From the NCBI GenBank assembly GCA_964559835.1, contig CAZLJE010000004.1:1-64000 (forward strand): a stretch of DNA of 64,000 nucleotides. Direction: 5' to 3'. The stretch is from DAISJI01 sp964559835. Its GTDB lineage: Bacteria > Acidobacteriota > Terriglobia > Terriglobales > Acidobacteriaceae. Positions 44,736 through 51,960 of the stretch are shown here, in pieces. How positions within the stretch are numbered: position 1 is the first letter of the stretch; the number at the start of each line of letters is the position of its first letter. The notes under the pieces were generated by a model that was not told the origin of the DNA, did no database searches, and saw only the letters and a list, made by a program, of their open reading frames with translations. The position numbers and the translations under genes are program-made.

Positions 44736-45485
44736 GTGCGCCCTCGCATCGCGATTCCCGTTCCCCACTCCGAGCAAGCCTACGCCCAACGCTCCATCCC
44801 GCCGTATCTGAAAGCAATCGAGAGTGCCGGCGGCGACCCGGTGGTGATCAAGCTCGAACTGCCGAATCCGGAGATCGCGCGTCTGGCGACCATGTCCGAC
44901 GCCATTCTCCTCCCCGGCAGCCGCGCCGATATCGATCCCGAGAAATACGGCGCCTCCGCCCATCCGCAGACCGCCCCCGCCGATCCCGCGCGCGATAACG
45001 CCGACGAACTCCTGCTCCAGGACGCCTACAACATGCGTAAACCGGTATTCGGCATCTGCTACGGCGTGCAGTCGCTGAACGTCTGGCGCACCGGCACGCT
45101 CGTCCAACACATCGAGACCGGGATCAACCACGAACCCGGCCGCAACGTCGTCCAGGCGCATAAAGTAGACGTAGAAAGCGATTCAAAGCTGTCCGAGATC
45201 ATTGGGAAGACCGGCGAAATCTGGGTGAACTCGAGCCACCATCAGTCAGCGGACGTCATAGGTGATGGCCTGCGCGTTGTCGCCCGCTCTGCCGACGGAA
45301 TCATTGAAGCCGTCGAAGGCACCGCTCCCGATCATTACGTCATCGGTGTGCAGTGGCATCCCGAGCGCACCGTCGAGTTGGATGAACCCTCGCACCGCCT
45401 TTTTGAAGCCTTCATCTCCGCCGCCCGCGACCGGCACGCAAATCCGCGCACGGCAACGCTGGATTTCGAGTCGACAAAGCGATGA
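44736..45485 (+). CDS. Class-I amidotransferase-like hydrolase (peptidase C26 / PuuD type)
   Basis: 249 residues, GTG start (RPRIAIPVPHSEQAYAQRS follows). The nucleophile Cys is in VFGICYGVQSLNV, the oxyanion loop in LLPGSRADIDPEKYG, and the His-x-Glu in GVQWHPERTVEL. This is the gamma-glutamyl-gamma-aminobutyrate hydrolase group of glutamine amidotransferase-like peptidases. The substrate is not shown by context; no polyamine genes are near. Its stop overlaps the next small frame by four bases. Confidence 0.88.
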   Translation: MRPRIAIPVPHSEQAYAQRSIPPYLKAIESAGGDPVVIKLELPNPEIARLATMSDAILLPGSRADIDPEKYGASAHPQTAPADPARDNADELLLQDAYNMRKPVFGICYGVQSLNVWRTGTLVQHIETGINHEPGRNVVQAHKVDVESDSKLSEIIGKTGEIWVNSSHHQSADVIGDGLRVVARSADGIIEAVEGTAPDHYVIGVQWHPERTVELDEPSHRLFEAFISAARDRHANPRTATLDFESTKR

Positions 45486-45715
45486 TAAAGACGCAACGGT
45501 TGATGACAACGAGTGGACTCGTCATCCCAATAGTCTTCGTCGCCCCCGTGCTTGTAATCGGCAACACTCCGTTCCATTCAGGCGCGCGAGAATTTGCTTT
45601 CGGAGCATTGGGGGCGTCAGGATTTCTAGTGCTGTTCTGGACAGCGACCGCTTCAATCTTAAGCGCGGTGGCATATGCGCGCATCGAAGAGGTTTATTGC
45701 AGTTCTGATAGCTAA
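45482..45715 (+). CDS. Putative small two-span membrane protein
   Basis: 77 codons starting ATGA-overlapped with the amidotransferase-like gene. Two hydrophobic stretches (LVIPIVFVAPVLVIG and FLVLFWTATASILSAVAYA) with a short polar loop. No family is recognised. The base composition is less GC-rich than the surroundings. A further hydrophobic frame (45675-45863) overlaps its 3' end and may be a frameshifted continuation or chance. Confidence 0.4.
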   Translation: MIKTQRLMTTSGLVIPIVFVAPVLVIGNTPFHSGAREFAFGALGASGFLVLFWTATASILSAVAYARIEEVYCSSDS

Positions 45716-45756
45716 CTTCGTATTGACTTGTCTTTTAATCGGAGATTACGTGGTCT

Positions 45757-45987
45757 CTAGTCCTCGTGAGCCGATACTTCGTCGATTCGCCGGCGTACCT
45801 CTTCGTGGGGCACGCTCTTACCCGCATCGAGCGACGCGAGTCCATTCCCTACCTCACTCCTGAACCAGTCATCACGTTCCAGGTAATTCGTTACCAGTTC
45901 CTGCACCACTTGGTCGGCGTTGTTACCCGAATCTGCCGCGATCCGCGCCAGCTTGGCTTCGAGTTCGTGTCCGAATGAGATTTCCAT
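45757..45987 (-). CDS. Ribbon-helix-helix antitoxin-like protein, no toxin partner seen
   Basis: 76 residues from the ATG at 45987: MEISFGHELEAKLARIAAD, DQVVQELVTNYLERDDWF and the C-terminal GKSVPHEEVRRRIDEV. This is the layout of short ParD/RHH-type antitoxins: a beta strand, two helices and a toxin-binding tail. A RelE/ParE toxin would be expected directly downstream (below 45757 on this strand), but no such frame is found. It may be an orphan antitoxin or a remnant. Confidence 0.6.
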   Translation of the reverse strand: MEISFGHELEAKLARIAADSGNNADQVVQELVTNYLERDDWFRSEVGNGLASLDAGKSVPHEEVRRRIDEVSAHED

Positions 45988-46020
45988 GTGCAATTAGATC
46001 AATGAGCGGACAGTAACGAA

Positions 46021-46048
46021 CTTACAACCTACAACTTACAACCTACAA
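46021..46048. repeat. One-armed heptamer array CTTACAA, second site
   Basis: CTTACAA, CCTACAA, CTTACAA, CCTACAA just past the stop of the next minus-strand gene. Same unit as at 42254-42281. Confidence 0.72.
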
Positions 46049-46053
46049 CTGCT

Positions 46054-46881
46054 TCACTCCGGCCTGCTCGGTCTCTTGGGCGCGTAGTCCACCTTCGCAT
46101 CGAACTTCTGGTCTGAAATGCCGGTGTTGTATCTGACCGTCGTGATGAAGCGCTGATTGGTGAGTTCGCCATTGTGGCTGCGCAGGATCGAGTGCGGCGT
46201 CGGGATCCCCTGCTCCTGTCGCCAGTTGTCGTATACCTCGACATCCACGTCCTTCAACCGATCGGACGCCCGGTATTCGAACTGTTTCTTCACCGGCAGG
46301 TGCGTGTGCTCGTCGAGGAACAGCGTCACCGAATCGTTGTTCGCGTTCAGCAGCGTCACCGAATCGGTATTCCTCTGCTCCGCAATCGCCGGACCATCAT
46401 AGAACAGGGCCGTCTTCGGGTCCTGCAGCCATCCGCGCAGCACGGTCTCGAGGGAATGGTTCCGGCGGCGGAGAAACTGCTTCAACTCGACCGGGTCCAT
46501 CGACGCTGTGCCTTTGAACGTGATCTCGTAGCCGTTGTCGCCGTTGTAGACGTACGCGACGTCGCGCTGCTTGGTGAACTCGATGCGCTCCTTGTCGGGA
46601 TACTTCCAGAAACGCCAGAACAGCGTCCCCATGCCGGTCGGCGTGCCATTCGAATAGCCGTACGAGCGGCCTTCCTGCTCGTAATCCTTGATCCCCAGCC
46701 ACGCCGGACCGCCCATCGCCGCAATGCACTGGTCGAGCAGCGCGCGCGCCTTCTGCGCATTCGCATTCTGGTTGAGAGCGGAAGAACCCGGGGCTGATTG
46801 CTCCGGAACCGAGCCGGTCTCCGCCGTTTGCGCGAATACGCACGCAGAGAAAAAAAGTAGAGCGACTAGAAAATTTCGCAT
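46054..46881 (-). CDS. Secreted protein resembling outer-membrane lipoprotein-sorting family
   Basis: 275 residues from the ATG at 46881 with signal peptide MRNFLVALLFFSACVFAQ. The mature part starts with a polar linker, then ARALLDQCIAAMGGPAWLGIKD, an opening common to acidobacterial proteins with the LolA/LolB-like sandwich fold (RIEFTKQRDVAYVYNGDNGYEIT, VTLFLDEHTHLPVKKQFEYR). The Cys-17 region is not a clear lipobox. Probably a periplasmic or outer-membrane protein; function is unknown. The frame upstream of 46881 was trimmed because it reads through a repeat (HGTWHMAHG). Confidence 0.68.
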   Translation of the reverse strand: MRNFLVALLFFSACVFAQTAETGSVPEQSAPGSSALNQNANAQKARALLDQCIAAMGGPAWLGIKDYEQEGRSYGYSNGTPTGMGTLFWRFWKYPDKERIEFTKQRDVAYVYNGDNGYEITFKGTASMDPVELKQFLRRRNHSLETVLRGWLQDPKTALFYDGPAIAEQRNTDSVTLLNANNDSVTLFLDEHTHLPVKKQFEYRASDRLKDVDVEVYDNWRQEQGIPTPHSILRSHNGELTNQRFITTVRYNTGISDQKFDAKVDYAPKRPSRPE

Positions 46882-46927
46882 AACGATTACTTGATTAGAC
46901 GCCGATTCCACCCGAGTAGCTGCTTTC

Positions 46928-46955
46928 CCATGCGCCATGTGCCAGGTGCCATGAG
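46928..46955. repeat. One-armed heptamer array CCATGTG
   Basis: CCATGCG, CCATGTG, CCAGGTG, CCATGAG in tandem between the secreted protein start and the SDR stop. Confidence 0.65.
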
Positions 46956-46960
46956 CCGCT

Positions 46961-47734
46961 TCACCCCACCAGCACGGCGCCGCCATTCACGTTAAAGATC
47001 TCGCCCGTGACGAACCCCGCGTGTTCAGTGCATAGGAACAATATCGGCGCCGCGATCTCTTCCGGCTTGCCGACGCGGCCCAGCGGGATCAGCTTCAGCG
47101 CGCGCTCGCCGACGATCGGATCGCTCAATGCCGGCGCTGCCATTTCGGTGTTCACCCATCCCGGCGCCACGCAATTCACGCGGATGCCATCGCGCGCCAG
47201 TTCCGTCGACAGACCCTTTGTCATGCTGATGATTGCGCCCTTTGCCGCGGCGTAATCGGCGTGGAATGCCTCGCCGCGCTGTCCCGCGGTCGAGCTGACC
47301 AGGACTACATTTCCGCCGCGCCCCTGCTTCTTCATCTGCGCCACGCCGTACTTCACCAGTCCGAAGACGCTGTCGAGATTGATGGCGATGCTGCGGCGCC
47401 AGTGCTCCGGCGTGACCAGGTTCACGGGAACATCATCGGGCGGCCAGATGCCGTGGTTCGCCACCACGATGTCGCACCCGCCGAAGTGGTCCACCGCGGC
47501 ACCGATCAAGCGTTCCGCCGATTCGACCGTGTTGAGATCAACCTGTACCGTGCGGCAATTCTCTGCCCCGAGTTCCTTGACCAGCGCGTCCGCCGCATCG
47601 TGCCGGTGCTGGTAATTGAAGACCACCTTCGCGCCCGCGGCGACGAACATTCGAACCGCCGCCGCCCCGATGCCGCGCGATCCACCGCTGACGACCGCCA
47701 CTTGCCCCGCCAACTTCATCGTCACGCCGTTCAT
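46961..47734 (-). CDS. SDR-family oxidoreductase (FabG-like)
   Basis: 257 residues from the ATG at 47734 (MNGVTMKLAGQVAVVSGG; a second ATG five codons on is also possible). NAD(P) motif SGGSRGIGAAA, DLNTVE, NHG, catalytic Ser in VLVSSTAGQRG, Tyr-Lys in HADYAAAKGAI, then PGWVNTEM and the C-terminal GFVTGEIFNVNGG. It matches 3-oxoacyl-ACP reductases and related SDRs; substrate uncertain. The frame extends 34 codons upstream across the purF terminator and was not used. Confidence 0.88.
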   Translation of the reverse strand: MNGVTMKLAGQVAVVSGGSRGIGAAAVRMFVAAGAKVVFNYQHRHDAADALVKELGAENCRTVQVDLNTVESAERLIGAAVDHFGGCDIVVANHGIWPPDDVPVNLVTPEHWRRSIAINLDSVFGLVKYGVAQMKKQGRGGNVVLVSSTAGQRGEAFHADYAAAKGAIISMTKGLSTELARDGIRVNCVAPGWVNTEMAAPALSDPIVGERALKLIPLGRVGKPEEIAAPILFLCTEHAGFVTGEIFNVNGGAVLVG

Positions 47735-47761
47735 GACAAGGAACTTAGCAGAAAGCTGCGG

Positions 47762-47794
47762 GCAAAACAAAAAGCGGTCCCAAAACAGGACCGC
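47762..47794 (-). terminator. Terminator downstream of purF
   Basis: On the minus strand GCGGTCC-TGTTTTG-GGACCGC (47794-47774) followed by TTTTTGTTTTG. It separates purF from the SDR gene. Confidence 0.85.
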
Positions 47795-47844
47795 GATGAA
47801 AACTTTATTTGTTGTTTTGCACAATTTGCACAGCATGCACAGAT

Positions 47845-47860
47845 TGTTCCACGTGGAACA
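47845..47860. promoter_or_regulatory. parS-like 16-bp palindrome
   Basis: TGTTCCACGTGGAACA, a perfect palindrome identical in form to the bacterial chromosomal ParB-binding site parS. It abuts the purF stop codon and lies before the terminator. parS sites usually lie within the origin-proximal part of the chromosome. parA, parB and gidA are not in this window. Confidence 0.75.
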
Positions 47861-49309
47861 TCACTCGGTGGGTACGATCTCGTTTTCGAACAGCGCCGGC
47901 TGAATATCGTCAACTGCCACGAAATCAGTCGGATACTTGCCCGTATAACACGCCGTGCAATAGGTCGTGTTTTCGCCTTCGCCGCACGCTTTTTTCAGCC
48001 CGTCGAGAGAAACATATGCCAGCGAATCGGCCCCGATGAAATCGCGGATCTCCTCGACCGACTTGTTCGCCGCAATGAGTTGGCGGCGCGACGGTGTGTC
48101 CACGCCGTAGTAGCAGGGCGAGATCGTCGGCGGGCAGGAGATGCGCATGTGCACTTCCTTCGCGCCGGAGTTGCGCACCAGGCGGACAAGCTTGCGGCTC
48201 GTGGTACCACGTACGATCGAATCATCGATCAGCACCACGCGCTTTCCTTCCAGCACGCTCTTCACCGGGTTCAGTTTGAGCTTCACGCCGAAGTCGCGGA
48301 CGCGCTGCTCCGGCTCAATAAACGTGCGGCCGACGTAATGCGATCGAATGAGTCCGACGCGGAAGGGCAGCCCGCTTTCGGCGGAATAGCCGATCGCCGC
48401 CGGAACGCCAGAGTCGGGCACGGCGCAAACGATGTCGGCGTCGACCGGAGCTTCGCGGGCAAGCTGGCGGCCGAGCGCTTCGCGGCTGGCGTTCACCGAG
48501 CGGCCGAAGACGACTGAGTCGGGACGCGAAAAATAAACGTGCTCAAAGATGCAGGAACTCTGCGGCTGCGGCGAGGCGTAGAAACGCGAGGTCACGCCTT
48601 CGGGTCCGACCACGATCAACTCGCCGGGCTTCACGTCGCGCTCGAAAGTCGCGCCGATCAGGTCGAAGGCCGTGCTCTCGCTGGCAAAAACGATCGCGTC
48701 GCTCAGGCGGTTGCCGCTGGCGGGGATGCGTCCCATCGATAGCGGACGGAAACCGCGCGGGTCGCGAGCGGCGAAGACGCGGTCGCGAGAGAGCATGACC
48801 AGAGAGAACGCGCCATCGATGCGGCGCAGCGCGTCGGCGATCGCTTCCGGCATAGCGCATTCGCGCGAGTGCGCGATCAGGTGGACGATGACTTCGGTGT
48901 CGCTGGAGGTCTGGAAAATGCTGCCTTCGGCTTCGAGACGCGCGCGAATGCTCCCCGCGTTCACGATATTGCCGTTGTGCGCGACGGCGATCATCCCCTT
49001 GTTGCAATCGACGCGGATGGGCTGCGCGTTCAGGATCGCCGAATCGCCGGTGGTCGAATAACGCGTGTGCCCGATGGCGTTCGTGCCCGGAAGCTGCGCG
49101 AGCACGGGCGCCGTGAAGATGTCGCCGACCAGTCCCATCGCCTTGTGGATGCGGATCTGCGTGCCATCCGAGGCGGCCATGCCGGCCGACTCCTGCCCGC
49201 GGTGCTGCAACGCGTGCAGGCCAAGGTAGGCGAGGGTTGAGGCCTCGGGATGGCCGTAGATGGCCACCACGCCGCACTCTTCACGGAATTTGTCGAGTTG
49301 AATCAGCAT
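47861..49309 (-). CDS. purF: Amidophosphoribosyltransferase
   Basis: First committed step of purine synthesis. The ATG at 49309 gives MLIQLDKFREECGVVAIYG: an 11-residue propeptide before Cys12, exactly as in the Bacillus-type enzyme, where the propeptide is cut to expose the catalytic Cys. 482 residues. The PRPP loop VVLIDDSIVRGTTSRKLV is present. Cys in QSSCIFEHVYF, RISCPPTISPC and TTYCTACYTGKY fit the [4Fe-4S] ligands of that group. purL follows upstream on the same strand (162-base gap), so purL and purF form a purine unit. Confidence 0.96.
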   Translation of the reverse strand: MLIQLDKFREECGVVAIYGHPEASTLAYLGLHALQHRGQESAGMAASDGTQIRIHKAMGLVGDIFTAPVLAQLPGTNAIGHTRYSTTGDSAILNAQPIRVDCNKGMIAVAHNGNIVNAGSIRARLEAEGSIFQTSSDTEVIVHLIAHSRECAMPEAIADALRRIDGAFSLVMLSRDRVFAARDPRGFRPLSMGRIPASGNRLSDAIVFASESTAFDLIGATFERDVKPGELIVVGPEGVTSRFYASPQPQSSCIFEHVYFSRPDSVVFGRSVNASREALGRQLAREAPVDADIVCAVPDSGVPAAIGYSAESGLPFRVGLIRSHYVGRTFIEPEQRVRDFGVKLKLNPVKSVLEGKRVVLIDDSIVRGTTSRKLVRLVRNSGAKEVHMRISCPPTISPCYYGVDTPSRRQLIAANKSVEEIRDFIGADSLAYVSLDGLKKACGEGENTTYCTACYTGKYPTDFVAVDDIQPALFENEIVPTE

Positions 49310-49388
49310 TGAGTCGCCAGTCACCAGTTACATCGGCCTGCGATATTCTGTCGTCCCTACGGGACTCCGAAATCAAAAACAACGTCTA

Positions 49389-49434
49389 CCCACGGCTTAC
49401 GCCGTGGGCTACGATCTGCCGCCGACTTCGTCGG
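49389..49434. repeat. Double hairpin between purF and purL
   Basis: CCCACGGC-TTAC-GCCGTGGG (49389-49408) followed by GCCGA-CTTCG-TCGGC (49421-49435 region). The sequence is like CCCACGGC...GCCGTGGGCTACG repeats I know from other acidobacterial-type genomes; a different family from the CCCAC/GTGGG element. Confidence 0.65.
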
Positions 49435-49471
49435 CTGGCGTGCCCTCGTGCCACGGCCCGCGCGCCCCCGC

Positions 49472-51841
49472 TCAGCTCTTCTGAAGTATCTCCGGCACCA
49501 ATCTCTCTTCCGTCTCCGTGTGCAGCGCGCGCTCGAGCGACGTTTCGTAGCCGCGCTTCAGATCCGACACCTTCGCCGAGACGACTTTTCGACCGTCCAG
49601 CATGATCTCCAGGTTGTCGGAAATGGTGTCGCCGATGGCGATTGCGTCCACGCCGTATTTTGCCGCTACTTCTTTGATTCTTCCAGTGTTTTCGCAGACG
49701 CAGGAAATCATGATCCGGCTGGCATCTTCGCCGAACAGGACGCACTCCGCAGGCAAACCGGCGGAACTAAGGCCCAGCATGGCGCCGATATTGTTCGGGA
49801 AGCTGGCCTCGGCGACCGCGACCGCCAAACCGCCCTCGGACAGGTCGTGCGCGCTCTCCAGCAGCCCCTGGCCGATCAGGTCGATGACGCAGTTCTGGAG
49901 CGCGGCTTCCTGTTCCAGTTCGAGCGCCGGCGGGAAGCCCCACACCTGGCCGAGGATTTCTTTCGCGTACTCGGATGACCCGAACTCGATCGCCGCATCG
50001 GTCGCGTCGCCGCCCTCTGAACCGCTGAGCAGCATCACGGTCCGCCCTGTGTTGCGGAAGTATGGCGTCATCGCCTTCGACGCATCTTCGAGCATGCCGA
50101 CGATCCCCAGCACCGGCGTCGGATAAATCCCCTCGCCCAACGTCTCGTTGTAGAAGCTGACGTTGCCGCCGGTGATAGGCACGTCGAGCGCTTCGCAGGC
50201 GCGCGCGATGCCGTCGATTGTCTGCGCGAACTGCCACATGATCTGCGGCTTCTCGGGATTACCGAAGTTCAGGCAATTCGTGGCGCCGATCGGACGCGCA
50301 CCACTACAGGCGACATTGCGCGTGGCTTCCGCAACCGCGTGCTCGGCGCCGAGCTTGGGATCGAGCCAGCACCAGCGCCCATTGCCATCCAGCGCCATGG
50401 CGAGCGCACGGTCGGTGCCCTTGACGCGGATCACGCCCGCGTCGCCGCCGGGGCGCTGCACGCCGACCAACTGCACGTAGCTCTCGTACTGCTCGGTGAT
50501 CCAGCGCTTCGAGCAGACATTCGGCGTCGCCAGCAGCCGGTCGAGGTCTTGGGCCAGATCGCGCTCGCCGCCCAGTTCGATGTTCTCCGGCTTCTCGCGC
50601 GGGACGTTCGGCTCCCAACGCTGCATCGGCCGGTTATAAACGGGCGCTTCGTCGGTGAGCGCGTCGTTGGGGATATCGGCGACGACCTGTCCCTGATGCT
50701 TCACGCGCATGCGGCGGTCGGGCGTGACCTGCCCGATGGTCGACGCGTCCAGTCCCCACTTACGGAAGACGGCGAACACTTCCTCTTCGCGGCCTTTTTC
50801 AGCGACCAGCAGCATGCGTTCCTGCGATTCGCTGAGCATGATCTCGTAAGCGGTCATGCCGGTCTCGCGCTGAGGCACGAGGTCGAGTTCGATCTCCAGC
50901 CCGACGCCACCGCGCCCGCCCATTTCGCAGGTCGAGCAAGTCAGTCCGGCGGCGCCCATGTCCTGGATGCCGACCACAGCGCCCGTCTGCATCGCCTCTA
51001 CGCAAGCTTCCAGCAGGAGCTTTTCCAGGAACGGATCGCCGACCTGCACGTTGGGACGCTTCTGCTCGCTCTCCTCGCTGAACTCCTCGCTCGCCATCGT
51101 GGCGCCGTGGATGCCGTCGCGCCCGGTTTTCGAGCCGACGTAGATCACCGGGTTCCCGACTCCGGCAGCTTTCGCGTAGAAGATCTGGTCCTTGCGCACC
51201 AGCCCGAGAGCGAACGCATTCACCAGCGGATTCTGCGAATAGGAGGGCTCGAACTTGGTCTCGCCGCCAAGGTTGGGGACGCCGAAACAATTACCGTAGC
51301 TCGCTATCCCGCTGACCACGCCTTCCAGGATCGAGTGGTTGTGATGGACGGCGCCCTGGTCAAGCATGTCGCCCAACGTAGGCCTGGGTGCCCCCCCCAA
51401 GCCGCCTTTGCTTGGGTGGGTTTTGGTGATCGGTCCGAACCGCAGCGAGTCCATGACGGCCGCCGGGCGCGCGCCCATGGTGAAGATGTCGCGCAAAATG
51501 CCGCCCACGCCGGTGGCCGCGCCCTGGAACGGCTCGATGTACGAGGGGTGATTGTGCGATTCGATCTTGAAAGCGCAGGCCCAGCCGTCGCCGATGTCGA
51601 TGATGCCCGCGTTCTCGCCGGGGCCTTGCAGCACGCGCTTACTCCGCGTCGGCAGCCGCTTCAGGTGCACGCGCGACGATTTGTAAGAGCAGTGCTCGCT
51701 CCACATGACGCTGAAAATGCCAAGTTCGGTGAGCGTCGGCTCGCGGCCGAGCAAGTCGAGGATCTTCTTGTATTCGTCGGGCGTGATGCCGTGTTCGCGG
51801 ACAATATCAGCGGTGATGTCGGTATGGCGATCTTCAGGCAT
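49472..51841 (-). CDS. purL: Phosphoribosylformylglycinamidine synthase subunit PurL
   Basis: Small-type PurL (works with PurS and PurQ, not seen here) that makes FGAM from FGAR and ammonia. 789 residues from the ATG at 51841. ATP-site and AIRS-fold motifs: MWSEHCSYKSSR, GPGENAGIIDIGDG, SHNHPSYIEPFQGAATGVGGILRD, GIASYGNCFGVPNLGGET, QDMGAAGLTCSTCEM, GGNVSFYNE, SAHDLSEGGLAVA. Residues about 139-153 (THPSKGGLGGAPRPT), between SLRFGP and the GVVSGIASYGN stretch, are read from a hairpin element at 51392-51420 and look inserted. The rest is complete. Confidence 0.95.
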   Translation of the reverse strand: MPEDRHTDITADIVREHGITPDEYKKILDLLGREPTLTELGIFSVMWSEHCSYKSSRVHLKRLPTRSKRVLQGPGENAGIIDIGDGWACAFKIESHNHPSYIEPFQGAATGVGGILRDIFTMGARPAAVMDSLRFGPITKTHPSKGGLGGAPRPTLGDMLDQGAVHHNHSILEGVVSGIASYGNCFGVPNLGGETKFEPSYSQNPLVNAFALGLVRKDQIFYAKAAGVGNPVIYVGSKTGRDGIHGATMASEEFSEESEQKRPNVQVGDPFLEKLLLEACVEAMQTGAVVGIQDMGAAGLTCSTCEMGGRGGVGLEIELDLVPQRETGMTAYEIMLSESQERMLLVAEKGREEEVFAVFRKWGLDASTIGQVTPDRRMRVKHQGQVVADIPNDALTDEAPVYNRPMQRWEPNVPREKPENIELGGERDLAQDLDRLLATPNVCSKRWITEQYESYVQLVGVQRPGGDAGVIRVKGTDRALAMALDGNGRWCWLDPKLGAEHAVAEATRNVACSGARPIGATNCLNFGNPEKPQIMWQFAQTIDGIARACEALDVPITGGNVSFYNETLGEGIYPTPVLGIVGMLEDASKAMTPYFRNTGRTVMLLSGSEGGDATDAAIEFGSSEYAKEILGQVWGFPPALELEQEAALQNCVIDLIGQGLLESAHDLSEGGLAVAVAEASFPNNIGAMLGLSSAGLPAECVLFGEDASRIMISCVCENTGRIKEVAAKYGVDAIAIGDTISDNLEIMLDGRKVVSAKVSDLKRGYETSLERALHTETEERLVPEILQKS
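51392..51420. repeat. CCCAC/GTGGG hairpin element, copy B (inside purL)
   Basis: CCCCCCCAAGC (51392-51402), loop CGCCTTT (7 bases), GCTTGGGTGGG (51410-51420), 10 of 11 pairs. Flank GGGTGC on the left as in the other copies. Confidence 0.7.
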
Positions 51842-51960
51842 TGGGGGACCTTGAGAATATTGTCGCACGCGAGGACGAGGTTCGTAGCTCGCAGTTCTGG
51901 GAGAGAGCCAGTAAATCGGCGAGCACCGGCCGTCCGCCGACGTCGCGTTACACTGGCGAT

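Noticed and set aside
45675..45863. 62-codon plus-strand frame as a separate gene
   Set aside because: Overlaps two other frames, has no ribosome-binding site, and its C-terminal half is the antisense of the antitoxin-like gene.
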